DNA of 48,028 nucleotides from Nostoc sp. LEGE 12450 (GCF_015206895.1 NZ_JADEXU010000052.1:1-48028), one strand, 5' to 3'; numbered from the stretch's first letter, positions 26,262 through 35,129 are shown. Numbers and translations are program-made. The notes: generated from the sequence alone by a model not told the origin.

Positions 26262-27308
26262 ATGTCAGAATTAACTCCCATTACCCCAGACCCTAACCCA
26301 TCTGAGGCATTAGACTCAGTGGTAAATAATCCCAATGAGCAAGCGATTGCATCCGCCGATCGCAATGCGAAAACTAGGCAGTTGCTGGGGATGAAAGGTG
26401 CAGCTGCTGGGGAAACTTCAATTTGGAAAATTCGTTTGCAGCTAATGAAGCCGATTACCTGGATTCCCCTAATTTGGGGCGTAGTCTGTGGTGCGGCTTC
26501 TTCGGGTAACTATACTTGGACGCTGGAAAATGTGTTGAAGGTATTAACCTGTATGCTGCTGGCTGGGCCATTGATGACAGGTTACACCCAAATCCTCAAT
26601 GATTACTACGATCGCGAAATCGATGCCATCAATGAACCCTATCGCCCGATTCCCTCTGGCGCAATTCCCCTACCACAGGTAATTATTCAGATTTGGGTAT
26701 TACTGATTGCTGGCTATGGTTTGGCGTTTGCGCTGGATGTGTGGTCTGGTCATGAATTCCCGACAATTACAGTGATCGCAATTATCGGTTCTTTCATCGC
26801 CTATATTTATTCTGCACCTCCCTTGAAACTCAAGCAAAACGGCTGGCTAGGTAGTTACGCCTTGGGCGCAAGCTATATCACCCTACCTTGGTCTACAGGA
26901 CACGCTTTGTTTGGCGATCTCAATTCCACAATTGTGGTTTTGACAATGTTCTACAGTTTGGCTGGATTGGGTATTGCCATTGTCAATGACTTTAAGAGTG
27001 TAGAAGGCGATCGCCAGCTAGGATTAAATTCATTACCCGTAATGTTTGGTATCACCACTGCGGCATGGATTTGTGTAGTGACAATTGATGTATTTCAAGG
27101 ATTTATCGCAGCTTATCTCGTCAGCATCCATGAGAATTTGTATGCAGCAATCCTGGTACTATTAATCATCCCGCAAATCACCTTGCAAGATATGTATTTC
27201 TTGCGCGATCCCGTGAAGAATGATGTTAAGTACCAAGCTAGCGCCCAACCGTTCCTTGTGCTGGGAATGCTGGTAACAGGTTTAGCGCTGGGTCATGCTG
27301 GCGTTTAA
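26262..27308 (+). CDS. chlG: chlorophyll synthase (geranylgeranyl/phytyl transferase)
   Basis: Attaches the phytyl or geranylgeranyl tail to chlorophyllide in the thylakoid membrane, the last step of chlorophyll synthesis. 348 residues, of which the first 50 or so are a soluble N-terminus, then about eight or nine membrane helices of the UbiA prenyltransferase family. The first Asp-rich motif is NDYYDREIDAINEPYR at 113-128, and the second is NDFKSVEGDRQLGLNSLPV near 242-260. RPIPSGAI after the first motif is typical of ChlG. No clear ribosome site precedes the ATG. The neighbour at 27392 is on the same strand and may be cotranscribed, but an inverted repeat lies between. Confidence 0.95.
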   Translation: MSELTPITPDPNPSEALDSVVNNPNEQAIASADRNAKTRQLLGMKGAAAGETSIWKIRLQLMKPITWIPLIWGVVCGAASSGNYTWTLENVLKVLTCMLLAGPLMTGYTQILNDYYDREIDAINEPYRPIPSGAIPLPQVIIQIWVLLIAGYGLAFALDVWSGHEFPTITVIAIIGSFIAYIYSAPPLKLKQNGWLGSYALGASYITLPWSTGHALFGDLNSTIVVLTMFYSLAGLGIAIVNDFKSVEGDRQLGLNSLPVMFGITTAAWICVVTIDVFQGFIAAYLVSIHENLYAAILVLLIIPQITLQDMYFLRDPVKNDVKYQASAQPFLVLGMLVTGLALGHAGV

Positions 27309-27332
27309 CTTATACTTCTATAGTAAGAAGCT

Positions 27333-27371
27333 AGGAATTAGGAGTTAGGAGTTAATATACTTCTAATTCCT
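27333..27371 (+). terminator. inverted repeat after chlG
   Basis: aggaattag (27333-27341) pairs with ctaattcct (27363-27371) around a 21-base spacer, followed by aattt. It may end chlG transcription, or be a by-product of the heptamer-like repeats ggagtta in the same stretch. Confidence 0.35.
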
Positions 27372-27391
27372 AATTTGTATCAGGACATACT

Positions 27392-27679
27392 ATGTTAGAA
27401 CTGATAACTTTCCTCCTTCATGGGATTCAACCTTTGTTAATCCCAATATGCTTTATCACTGCTTGGACTGTAACTATTCTCGTTGTTTTGAGTCTTTGGA
27501 CAGCAGCACGAGATAGTGTGGCTACAGCCAAGCAAATGCATCAAATCCCCTGTACTGGTTGCCAATTTTTTACTGACAATTACCGTCTTAAATGTACTGT
27601 ACGCCCATCTATTGCCAATACAGAAGAAGCGATCGATTGTCTTGACTATCAACCGAAGACTAATCCTTATCTATATTAA
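27392..27679 (+). CDS. small membrane protein with Cys-rich soluble tail
   Basis: 95 residues. An N-terminal hydrophobic stretch of about 30 residues (PLLIPICFITAWTVTILVVLSL) is one membrane helix. The soluble tail has CTGCQFF near 52-58, then C near 67 and C near 82, so four cysteines in total outside the helix. It resembles conserved hypothetical proteins of cyanobacteria and has no function known to me. It lies 83 bases downstream of chlG and could be in the same transcript, which would hint at a thylakoid role, but this is speculative. Confidence 0.75.
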   Translation: MLELITFLLHGIQPLLIPICFITAWTVTILVVLSLWTAARDSVATAKQMHQIPCTGCQFFTDNYRLKCTVRPSIANTEEAIDCLDYQPKTNPYLY

Positions 27680-27731
27680 GTGAATGACCGAAAATCACTC
27701 TTAACTCTTAATTCCTAACTCCTAACTATTT

Positions 27732-28688
27732 TTATTGACCAATTTCTAGCAAGATTTTTAAAACACCCCGACTCTGGGCGTGTTCAAAAGCTGCAAGCCC
27801 TTCAATGAGGGGGTAAGTGGCATGAATCAGGGGTTGTACGTCAATTTGTCCTGTAGCTAGTAGCTGGAGGGCTGGAGTAAAGGGGCCACAACGGGAGCCG
27901 ATGAGGGTGATTTCATCCACTACTAAAGAAGAAGCATCTAGGCTGAGGTTGCCAGCGTAGGTACTTTTAAGCACAAGCATACCACGGGGACGGAGGGCAC
28001 GCCGGGCGATCGCAAATCCTTCTGGGTTGCCTGTACATTCTACTGAGATATCGAAATATCCATCTTTGACAGCATCAGCTAAACTAGTTTTAATTCCTCG
28101 TGCCTCTAAGTTGGCAAGCTTCTCTTGATGTCGCCCCACAGCCAAGAGTTCACAGCCAGTTAAGGCTACTGTCTGGGCTACCAACTGCCCTAGTTTGCCA
28201 TCTCCAACCACTAGCACCCTGTCGTTTGGATGCAATGGTACTTGCTGCTGAATTTCCAAAGCTGCTGCTATAGGTTCAGTAAATGTTGCTACTTCGGTGG
28301 GCACATTATCGGGTACTAAATGTAAGTTCTCCACCGGCAAACAGAGATATTCACCAAAGGCTCCATTCCGATTAACAATACCTAAAACTGTGCGATTTTC
28401 GCAGTGAGTTGGTTGTCCACCGATACAAAACCGACAATGCCCACATACAGCGTTGATTTCTCCAACTACACGTTGGTTAACTAAGTGTTCTGGCCCTTTT
28501 TCAACCACGCCGACAAATTCATGCCCCAAAATACCAGTGTAAGGATAGTAGCCTCTGAGTAGTTCCAAATCAGTGTTACAGATACCCGCACGCAAGACGC
28601 GTACCAAAGCTTCTCCTGGTGGTGGTTCAGGAATGGGAATATCTGTACGTAGTTGCAACTGGTTATTTTCGAGCCAAAGTCCTTTCAT
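27732..28688 (-). CDS. zinc-dependent alcohol dehydrogenase, MDR family
   Basis: 318 residues of the medium-chain dehydrogenase family, somewhat shorter than the usual 340-350. Catalytic zinc ligands appear as Cys37 (GICNTD) and His56/Glu57 (LGHEF); the structural zinc loop has Cys82, Cys85, Cys88 and Cys96. The cofactor domain contains VLVVGDGKLGQLVAQ near 158-172, where GxGxxG is replaced by GDGKLG. It likely oxidises a polyol or sugar-type alcohol using NAD(P)+; the substrate is unknown. It begins at an ATG and ends next to the chlG-side small gene on the opposite strand. Confidence 0.85.
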   Translation of the reverse strand: MKGLWLENNQLQLRTDIPIPEPPPGEALVRVLRAGICNTDLELLRGYYPYTGILGHEFVGVVEKGPEHLVNQRVVGEINAVCGHCRFCIGGQPTHCENRTVLGIVNRNGAFGEYLCLPVENLHLVPDNVPTEVATFTEPIAAALEIQQQVPLHPNDRVLVVGDGKLGQLVAQTVALTGCELLAVGRHQEKLANLEARGIKTSLADAVKDGYFDISVECTGNPEGFAIARRALRPRGMLVLKSTYAGNLSLDASSLVVDEITLIGSRCGPFTPALQLLATGQIDVQPLIHATYPLIEGLAAFEHAQSRGVLKILLEIGQ

Positions 28689-28763
28689 TTTTCTTCACGT
28701 CCTTTGCCTAATATGTTGTCATACCAGTTTCAAAAATCTTTGCAAAATAATTAATTGGCTGGA

Positions 28764-28790
28764 GGGGCGTACATCACATTTGTACGCCTC
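28764..28790 (-). terminator. hairpin after the 190-residue gene
   Basis: ggggcgtac (28764-28772) pairs with gtacgcctc (28782-28790) with one G-T pair and a nine-base loop. Read on the minus strand it lies just beyond the end of the gene at 28800-29372 and is followed by an AT-rich stretch, as for an intrinsic terminator. Similar ggggcgt hairpins recur at 34927. Confidence 0.45.
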
Positions 28791-28799
28791 TACCCACAC

Positions 28800-29372
28800 T
28801 TATGTCTCTGTACTAGGTATTTCTTTAGTTTTAGTTACATCAATTTTGCTTAACCAAGTAACCAAGTCTTCTGAATCAAGCGCAATTTCGCTTCCTAAAG
28901 TTTTGATATAAAGAAGTCCATCACTAATAATTAAATCTCGAATTGGATACCATGAATCCCGCGTCCTGATCAGAAGTTCCAAGGGAATCCCTAGCCTTGA
29001 AGTATACTTGCGATATTTCCACCAAGCTCGCCATAGAAGTACAGATTTAGTACAGTGCATCTCATAGCCTTTGGGAACTTCGCTGTATTGATACTGATAG
29101 AAACCCCGACTATCTACTTCTCCTTTGAGAAGATAACTATATTCTGCTAATACCTGATTTATCAATTCCCACTGGGATGATTTTGGAGAAATCGAGAATT
29201 CAGATACTGTGTTAGATAGCTGGAAAGTGGCAATCACACCTTCAGCTTTTGCTGTCAGTTGGTTTGTCTTATACACTGTTTGCGCTGTCAAAGCAGGATT
29301 TGACAACAAAACTTCTTTTTTCTGGATAGAGTTTTGCACAAACTCTCGAATTAAATCTAGATTAGATAACAT
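28800..29372 (-). CDS. hypothetical protein of 190 residues
   Basis: No family that I recognise. It is soluble in appearance, with no signal peptide or membrane helix. It starts MLSNLDLIREFVQNSIQ and contains SKSVLLWRAWWKYRK in the middle and SRLGIPLELLIRTRDSWYP near residue 140. The codon pattern is like its neighbours and the reading frame is long for the local AT content, so it is probably a real gene. It stands alone on the minus strand between the alcohol dehydrogenase and the inositol-phosphatase family gene. Confidence 0.7.
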   Translation of the reverse strand: MLSNLDLIREFVQNSIQKKEVLLSNPALTAQTVYKTNQLTAKAEGVIATFQLSNTVSEFSISPKSSQWELINQVLAEYSYLLKGEVDSRGFYQYQYSEVPKGYEMHCTKSVLLWRAWWKYRKYTSRLGIPLELLIRTRDSWYPIRDLIISDGLLYIKTLGSEIALDSEDLVTWLSKIDVTKTKEIPSTET

Positions 29373-29586
29373 AAAATTATTTATACTAAATTAAGCAGTG
29401 TGATATAAGCCACAACGGTACTTAAATTAGTAACTACTTTGGTTTTGCACTTAAATCAGGATTATTACCAGTTTTATTTATACTCAATTCTTTGTCTGAC
29501 TAGGGCTTTATTAACTTTAATGTCGGGATGTCGCCGTTCACTACTCTGATTGACAAAATAACTGTTTTAAGTGGGAGAGCAGCTGA

Positions 29587-30393
29587 TTAGATTTTTACGC
29601 CATCTAGAAAAGGTTGAAATACCGGAACTAATTCAGGACGACTGACAACCAAAGTGGGAAAAGAGCGATCGCTATAATCTTCTCCGGGTGACAACGGAAA
29701 CGGTTCTGATTTAAGCGATGACCATACCCCACCAGCAGCCTGGACAATTACCCAAGCCCCGGCTAAGTCCCAAACTTTTGGTGTCGCCTCAATCCCACCG
29801 AGAGTAGCCCCAGTAGCAACTGTCAAAAAATTATAGCTTGCTACACCCAACATCCGAATTTTGCAGGGGAAGCCGTTTTTGATAGCTGCGGTACTACGAG
29901 AACAAAGGTTAAAAAAGTGATTATTGCTGGGACTATCAACACTGGTGTGGATGGGGTGGTGGTTGAGAAATGCTCCTGTTGGTGTTGCTAAACCAGATGA
30001 ACCCGCCCAAAAACCATGAAAAGCTTGATCCAAGGTTGGTGCGTAAACATACCCAAAAATGGGCGTGCCTCGATACAGTAAACCCAGAGATATTGTCCAG
30101 ATAGGAATGCCGCGTGTAAAGTTGGTTGTACCATCTAGGGGGTCAATTACCCAGCACCACTCAGTACCAGGAAATGACTGATCGCTCTCTTCGCTCAAAA
30201 TGCCGTAACCAGAGAAAGTAGAAGCGATCGCATCCCGAATTTCCTGATCTGCCCATTTATCTGCTTGCGTCACCAAACTACCATCAGCTTTTTGGGAAGC
30301 CTGTACTTGCCCAAAATCTTGCATTAGCTGCTTGCCCACTCTGGTAGTAGTAGTTTGGGCAAAATCAAGAATTGTTGTCCAAAAATCATTCAT
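29587..30393 (-). CDS. inositol monophosphatase family protein
   Basis: A Mg2+-dependent, Li+-sensitive type sugar/inositol phosphatase of 268 residues. The metal-binding set is present: Glu68/Glu69 in LSEESD, Asp84/Asp87 in DPLDGTTNF, and a C-terminal KVWDLAGAWVIVQAAGGV with the third acidic residue. Cyanobacteria use members of this family for inositol-phosphate, histidinol-phosphate or fructose-bisphosphate hydrolysis, and the sequence alone does not decide. A heptamer array lies directly upstream of its ATG at 30401-30461, between it and the transporter gene. Confidence 0.87.
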   Translation of the reverse strand: MNDFWTTILDFAQTTTTRVGKQLMQDFGQVQASQKADGSLVTQADKWADQEIRDAIASTFSGYGILSEESDQSFPGTEWCWVIDPLDGTTNFTRGIPIWTISLGLLYRGTPIFGYVYAPTLDQAFHGFWAGSSGLATPTGAFLNHHPIHTSVDSPSNNHFFNLCSRSTAAIKNGFPCKIRMLGVASYNFLTVATGATLGGIEATPKVWDLAGAWVIVQAAGGVWSSLKSEPFPLSPGEDYSDRSFPTLVVSRPELVPVFQPFLDGVKI

Positions 30394-30400
30394 GGTTATT

Positions 30401-30461
30401 AGTCATTTGTCATTTGTCATTGGTCATTGGTCATTTGTCTCATGCCCAATGCCCCATGCCC
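30401..30461. repeat. 7-bp repeat arrays (tcattgg type and gcccaatg type)
   Basis: Five or so units of the gtcattt/gtcattg heptamer (30401-30437) are followed by gcccaatgccccatgccc (30443-30461). They fill the gap between the phosphatase and the transporter gene, leaving little space for a separate promoter. Confidence 0.8.
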
Positions 30462-30469
30462 TATACAGT

Positions 30470-31903
30470 TTAGTCTAAATCGCTTTCTAAAACCGATGCG
30501 ATCGCTTGCTTGGTACTTGTTTGAAATTCTGTGATATTCACCCGATTCAGAAACCAAATTGACAGCACCATTCCCACGGCTTCTAGAAGGAATACCAGTC
30601 CATAAGCTAACTCTAGGCTTGGTAGCAGCTTGCGTCCAATATCCAAAACTGTACCTCCGATTACCACCGCGATTCCTCTAGAAATGGACTGCGCTAATCC
30701 CCATGCCCCAATAAACGTACCTGCGGCTTCTGCTGCGGTGAGATCCAACATCAAGCTAATTGCGGCTGTAGTTAAGAAACCTGTGGCTAAACCGAATAAA
30801 ACCAAACCTAATTTGAGAACTGCTGCATTAGCTGTGAATCCTGATATACCTAGCAATATTGCACAGAATGCTACCAACATACAGCCTAAACGTGCAGTTC
30901 TGCGCTTACCCAAACGCGGGACAATATAAAAGCCAGTAACGCCGTAGGCAATCAATAGACCCGTTCCATAAAAAATATTTAATTTGGTACTTTCCGCTAA
31001 TGGCATTTTAAACACTTGACCCGCATAAGGTTCTAAAATCGGGTCTTGCATAAACAAACTGATAGTCATCACCAATAAAAAGGTGAAGAATATACCTGTT
31101 TGTGGACTAGCTGTCAAGATTTTCCAAGCATTGCCTAGAGTAATGCTATCTTCCCGATTCACCAGTGTGGAACGGGTTAAGTATTGGGAGTATTTTTTTT
31201 CTACGCCGAATGTGGCTGCGATCGCTAAACCAAATACAATTGCTGGGACGATAGTAAACAGCCTGGTGATAGATGCCTGTAAGGTTTCTAAGGTTGCCTC
31301 TGGCGTTAACTGTTTCAGCAAACTGGCACTAATAATTGCCCCAACAATAATCCCCACCATTAGCATCGACCAAACCACACCAACTACTTTGGAACGGTTA
31401 TCTTCTTCAGATATATCCACCAACAAAGCAGCAAAGGCAGTACCACTAGCACAAATTCCTAGACCATAGACAGCAAAAACCAAAGCCAAAAGTGCTGTCC
31501 AGCCAATTGTTTGGGTTGTCCATGTCCAACCACCTGCACTAGTAGCGGCAAGATTCATCTGCCACATTACTTGTATAGCTAAAAATGCTGCGATCGCAAA
31601 TATTGCCGCGCCCACCCAAACATAAGCTGTGCGGTGGTATCCCCATAAAGGTTTGGCATCGGAAATCTGACCGAACCAGACACGCGAAGGAGCAACAAAT
31701 AAGGGTAGTGCTAAAACTACTGCTACCAGCGTCGCCGGAATTGCTATTTCTTGAATCATGACTCTGTTAAGTACCCCCAGAGTCAAAATTGACATCATGC
31801 TCAACCCCATCTGAAATAAACCTAGCCGGAACATGGTCAGCAGGTTTACCCTTGGCACAGATAGGGATTTTGTTTTGGTATCAAATACTTCACCGCTTGC
31901 CAT
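30470..31903 (-). CDS. BCD/PucC-family MFS transporter
   Basis: 477 residues, with about 12 membrane helices of the major facilitator fold, beginning after VPRVNLLTMFRLGLFQMGLS (18-37), the usual entry of the PucC/BCD family. In purple bacteria PucC-type proteins help assemble light-harvesting complexes; cyanobacterial members may move or chaperone chlorophyll, which is an inference. The segment GVVWSMLMVGIIVGAIISASL near 175-195 and GLATGFLTTAAISLMLDLT near 375-393 fit. It starts at an ATG, the stop is near 30470, and it lies on the same strand as the phosphatase, separated by a repeat array. Confidence 0.85.
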   Translation of the reverse strand: MASGEVFDTKTKSLSVPRVNLLTMFRLGLFQMGLSMMSILTLGVLNRVMIQEIAIPATLVAVVLALPLFVAPSRVWFGQISDAKPLWGYHRTAYVWVGAAIFAIAAFLAIQVMWQMNLAATSAGGWTWTTQTIGWTALLALVFAVYGLGICASGTAFAALLVDISEEDNRSKVVGVVWSMLMVGIIVGAIISASLLKQLTPEATLETLQASITRLFTIVPAIVFGLAIAATFGVEKKYSQYLTRSTLVNREDSITLGNAWKILTASPQTGIFFTFLLVMTISLFMQDPILEPYAGQVFKMPLAESTKLNIFYGTGLLIAYGVTGFYIVPRLGKRRTARLGCMLVAFCAILLGISGFTANAAVLKLGLVLFGLATGFLTTAAISLMLDLTAAEAAGTFIGAWGLAQSISRGIAVVIGGTVLDIGRKLLPSLELAYGLVFLLEAVGMVLSIWFLNRVNITEFQTSTKQAIASVLESDLD

Positions 31904-32002
31904 AGCTACTTTCTCGTATGCTTTATAGGATTTAATCTCTCTATTTAAATAAAGATAAACCCTACCCGCTCAAAATCAGCGAAGGAAAAGTGGAAGTTGT
32001 GA

Positions 32003-32070
32003 TGGCTTCTCTTCTCTACGAGAGGCTGCGCCAACGAGACGCTATGCGAACGCCCGCCACAGGCATCGCA
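32003..32070. repeat. dispersed repeat block
   Basis: cttctctacgagaggctgcg followed by ccaacgagacgctatgcgaa and cgcccgccacaggcatcgc. It shares motifs with blocks at 951-990, 6366-6416 and 25505-25570. No coding role. Confidence 0.6.
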
Positions 32071-32178
32071 GTTATTTGGCAAGCAGTTATAGACCTTGAT
32101 TAGCGCCAAGTTAGGATTAATCTTTATAGCTTGGTGGTAATCCGCGATCAGGTAACAAGAGAATTTTAGGATGAAGTA

Positions 32179-33000
32179 GTGAAACGAGACTCTATTTACT
32201 ATCAAATTTTTAAGCGTTTTCCTGGATTACTCTTTGAACTGATTGATAATCCTCCTCTGCAAGGGCAAAACTATCGATTTGAATCAGTTGAAGTCAAAGA
32301 AACCGCTTTTCGCATGGATGGTGTGTTTTTACCTCCAGAGGATGCAACACCCAGAGCGATCTTTTTTGCTGAAGTTCAATTCCAAAGAGATGAAGCTCTT
32401 TACCATCGGTTTTTTACCGAGTCGCTGATGTACTTGAACCGGAATCGTTCTCAGTACGATGACTGGTTCTGTGTGGTAATTTTTTCATCACGCTCATTGG
32501 AACCAAGGGATCAAAAAACTCATCGAATATTTCTCAACAGCGACCAAGTGCAGCGAATCTATTTAGATGAGTTAGGCGCGACTAATCAGCAGCCAATAGG
32601 CATCAACTTGATGCAGTTGACTTTAGCATCGGATGAAGTGATGGCCGAGCAAGCAAAGCAATTGATTGAGCGGGTAAAATTAGAGGAAACGGACACACTG
32701 CCGAAAAACGAAATACTAGACATCATAACCACAATCGCCGTTTATAAGTTTTCTTCGTTGAGTAGAGAGGAGGTTGAAGCTATGCTAGGACTGACTTTGG
32801 AACAAACAAGGGTTTATCAGGAAGCGAAAGCCGAGGGTCGAGAAGAAGGTCGAGAACAAGGTCGAGAAGAACAGAAAGCTGAAATGTTGAAACTTACCGT
32901 GCCTTTGTTACTAAAAACAGGAATGAGTGTGGAGCAGATTGCTCAACACCTCAATGTTGAGATAGAAGCTGTCCACCTTGCTGCACAGCAAAACACATAG
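32179..33000 (+). CDS. Rpn/DUF2887 family PD-(D/E)XK nuclease-like protein
   Basis: 273 residues from a GTG start at 32179, with AGGA about seven bases upstream; an ATG overlapping this site is out of frame and closes at once. The N-terminal half (MKRDSIYYQIFKRFPGLLFE) is a classical DUF2887 opening. A nuclease-like core shows Asp47 in RMDGVF and Glu65-x-Gln67 in FFAEVQFQR, as in PD-(D/E)XK folds. The C-terminus has a charged EGREEGREQGREEQ helix near 227-240 and an HTH-like end (MSVEQIAQHLNVEIEAV). Such proteins relate to Rpn recombination-promoting nucleases, common and multicopy in cyanobacteria. The operator role is unknown. Confidence 0.8.
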   Translation: MKRDSIYYQIFKRFPGLLFELIDNPPLQGQNYRFESVEVKETAFRMDGVFLPPEDATPRAIFFAEVQFQRDEALYHRFFTESLMYLNRNRSQYDDWFCVVIFSSRSLEPRDQKTHRIFLNSDQVQRIYLDELGATNQQPIGINLMQLTLASDEVMAEQAKQLIERVKLEETDTLPKNEILDIITTIAVYKFSSLSREEVEAMLGLTLEQTRVYQEAKAEGREEGREQGREEQKAEMLKLTVPLLLKTGMSVEQIAQHLNVEIEAVHLAAQQNT

Positions 33001-33495
33001 AATGGACATTTCATGTCTGTTGCCATATTTTTGCAAAATGAGGAGAGCTTGATTAAAATCCTCAATTGTCCTTTTATGGTCTCTAGAGCGATCGCGCCGA
33101 AATCTTACATATTAAAATGCTCATGACTTCATCGGAGTTGGGACTTGGTAGGATGGGACTCCAGTCTCTAAAGTTTGCATAGCACTTCTACTAATGAATA
33201 ACGAACTAGTAGATCGACCTGACCTAAATTTGCAAGCGCTTACTGTTTTTAAAGAACGAGACAAAGGAGCTGAGAAACTAGACGAGTTAATAAGTAACTT
33301 TTAGAAATAAATTAATTCTAACCTTTAGTATTCAGCAAAATTAAGCAACAAATTCAAAACATTTTATCAATGTACTGTTCTACGTCGGCACGCTTAATTT
33401 GCTAGCTTTTACTTATTATTTTGGCTTTTAAATCACCTGCTGTAATCGCATCTCAGAGAAATTCTTCCCTTTCCAGAAGATAAGTAACACAACAA
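33001..33495. other. intergenic region, mostly featureless
   Basis: 495 bases between the nuclease-like gene and the convergent 157-residue gene. A short open frame at 33194-33304 is listed separately. A gcgatcgc site lies near 33090. No strong hairpin was seen. Confidence 0.4.
33194..33304 (+). CDS. possible 36-residue peptide
   Basis: An ATG-initiated frame beginning MNNELVDRPDLNLQAL and ending DELISNF. It is charged, with no signal or membrane segment, and has no clear ribosome site. It could be a real small protein, the remnant of a larger one, or chance. I do not recognise it. Confidence 0.25.
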   Translation: MNNELVDRPDLNLQALTVFKERDKGAEKLDELISNF

Positions 33496-33969
33496 TTACC
33501 GAAACATCAATGCAATAATTACTACTGATTGATTTAAAGACTGCTTAGTATTGCAAGCAGCTTGATTTAATCTATCCGTTGGGGTTGATGTAGGATAAAA
33601 TATATTTGGTGAATAACCAAGTTGCATGTATACACCTAACAGAAAATCTGGATCAATTATTGGTAATCCATTAGTTGGAATCCTAGTATTTCTTGTAATA
33701 ACTAACACTATTTGATTTTGATAAGAAACAACAGGTGGTTTGCCACAGTAAGGATTATAAGGACTGTGCCCTCCATGAATACCACCATATAAACCATGTG
33801 GGTTACGAATACTATAGGTGTCATGCAAACTGCCATAAATCCCATAAAGATTGCTAATGGAGTTCGTATCATATCGTTCACTTGATAGCAATCCTAAAAA
33901 TTGTCCGTCAGCAGAAGACCATAACTGAGCTGTGCCATTAGCAGCAGCAAGAAATTGTGGAATAGACAT
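33496..33969 (-). CDS. hypothetical protein with Tyr/Gly-rich repeats
   Basis: From the ATG at 33969 it has 157 residues (the frame is open 14 codons further to a GTG). It begins MSIPQFLAAANGTAQLW, then has a region of about three repeats with the pattern YSIRNPHGLYGGIH (about 30-75), in which Asn-Pro and Tyr-Gly recur. Cyanobacteria have a family of short proteins with this QFLG-LLSS start and YGSxYS-type repeats. Function unknown. The end (SLNQSVVIIALMFR) is hydrophobic and might be degraded. It is flanked by the broken HTH gene upstream. Confidence 0.65.
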   Translation of the reverse strand: MSIPQFLAAANGTAQLWSSADGQFLGLLSSERYDTNSISNLYGIYGSLHDTYSIRNPHGLYGGIHGGHSPYNPYCGKPPVVSYQNQIVLVITRNTRIPTNGLPIIDPDFLLGVYMQLGYSPNIFYPTSTPTDRLNQAACNTKQSLNQSVVIIALMFR

Positions 33970-34227
33970 AATTTTTTGTGATCCAAGCTTCAAATGCTTC
34001 TCTAGCTTCACTAACTATTAATGCTAACCGCATCAGTAGCAATAATGATATTTATTCAAAATATTGTGAAGAAAGAAGTGCGACGCTCTAAAACATCCTA
34101 TCAAGTAGCTGTGTAATCTTCTGCTGTGTTTATAGCGTAAATCATTAGTAGCATTGAGCTTTGCAGAAACTCTGACTATAAATGCAAATCCTCCAGGGTT
34201 AACCCTTTAATCAATCACACTATTCAA

Positions 34228-34428
34228 TTATCGTTTATTAACTAGATACAACAGCTTAAGAGCATTGGAACTGGGATGCTTCTGAACGATTTCCCACTTT
34301 TGAACCGTTGATAGACTTGTATTCAAAATAGCAGCAAATACTGCCTGACTGATAAAAGATTTTGAAGTAAATCTAATAGTAGCTTTTATTAAAGTTCTGG
34401 TATCGCGCCGTAACTTTATCGGATGCAA
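34228..34428 (-). pseudogene. truncated HTH antitoxin-like gene
   Basis: 66 codons from a possible TTG, with a stop codon directly upstream. The sequence ISQAVFAAILNTSLSTVQKW followed by EIVQKHPSSNALKLLYLVNKR matches the HTH_3/HigA-type antitoxin pattern (Q..FA..L..S..TVQKWE, P...ALKLL). The normal N-terminal start and the partner toxin gene are not visible, so it looks like a decayed toxin-antitoxin component. A functional short regulator cannot be excluded. Confidence 0.5.
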
Positions 34429-34561
34429 TCAAGCCAGATAAAAATATCAATATGAAAATGTGGTTTTAACTACGCTATTCTATTGAATTAGTAAGATAAA
34501 CTTGCCGTATGTATGTCATCAAACTACTTAGCTTCATCTAGTAACCAAAAAGGCATAAGCA

Positions 34562-34786
34562 ATGAGTAAAGAACCAGTCAAAGTAATATTATGGGAAGAA
34601 AATCAAAAAGATTTTCTAAAAAAGTTCTATGATCTCCAATTTACTCCCAGAGTAGGAGAAGAAGTTTACCTAAAAAAAGAGAAATGGAAAGTAACCAGAG
34701 TTGAGCATGATGTAGAAATTAGTGAAATTAATGTCTACATGCAATTAATCAAAAAAGTCAAGCAGGAGAAACCATCTAATTCATAA
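34562..34786 (+). CDS. hypothetical small soluble protein, 74 residues
   Basis: Starts MSKEPVKVILWEENQK and reads as an alternating beta-alpha-beta pattern (KVILWEE, then FTPRVGEEVYLKKEKWKVT, then INVYMQLIKKVKQE), so a small folded protein is plausible. No family known to me. A terminator-like hairpin follows at 34850-34877, which supports it being a transcribed gene. Confidence 0.6.
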   Translation: MSKEPVKVILWEENQKDFLKKFYDLQFTPRVGEEVYLKKEKWKVTRVEHDVEISEINVYMQLIKKVKQEKPSNS

Positions 34787-34849
34787 TCACAAGTAAATAC
34801 ACTCAACTATCGCAATCCTATTTGATATGTGAGAATTGCAGCCCGCAGC

Positions 34850-34877
34850 TCCCCGACTTCGTAAAAGTTGTCGGGGA
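34850..34877 (+). terminator. intrinsic terminator-like hairpin after the 74-residue gene
   Basis: tccccgac (34850-34857) pairs with gtcgggga (34870-34877), and two more pairs are possible in the loop. The run tcttgttt follows. It lies 63 bases after the stop codon of the gene at 34562-34786. Confidence 0.6.
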
Positions 34878-34926
34878 TCTTGTTTAGGGATTTGCAAAGA
34901 ATAAATTATCCCAAATTATTTATAGA

Positions 34927-34958
34927 TTTTAGGGGCGTAAGGCTTTGCGCCCCTAAAA
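34927..34958. repeat. 11-bp inverted repeat of the ggggcg type
   Basis: ttttaggggcg (34927-34937) and cgcccctaaaa (34948-34958) form a perfect 11-bp stem with a ten-base loop, followed by a T-run at 34965-34972. Possibly a second terminator or a dispersed hairpin element. Confidence 0.6.
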
Positions 34959-35129
34959 CAAGATATTTTTTTAACTGGAAGTCCCTTATGCACGTTTGAT
35001 TCAGGGTTTAAATCGCGATCGCACCGTGAAGATACTTAAAAAGACTAGATCAACTTACCCACACCCAATCTTGTCTGTAACGATACACTATAAAAGTAAA
35101 GAAATGTAAATAAACTAAATTTTGCAACT

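Larger units (their letters stand above)
34787..35129. other. gap with two hairpins
   Basis: 343 bases after the 74-residue gene. It holds the hairpins at 34850-34877 and 34927-34958, then an AT-rich stretch that should carry the aldo/keto reductase promoter. Confidence 0.45.

Noticed and set aside
32179..33000. Transposase
   Set aside because: The protein is DUF2887/Rpn-like; no terminal inverted repeats or target duplications were seen around it.
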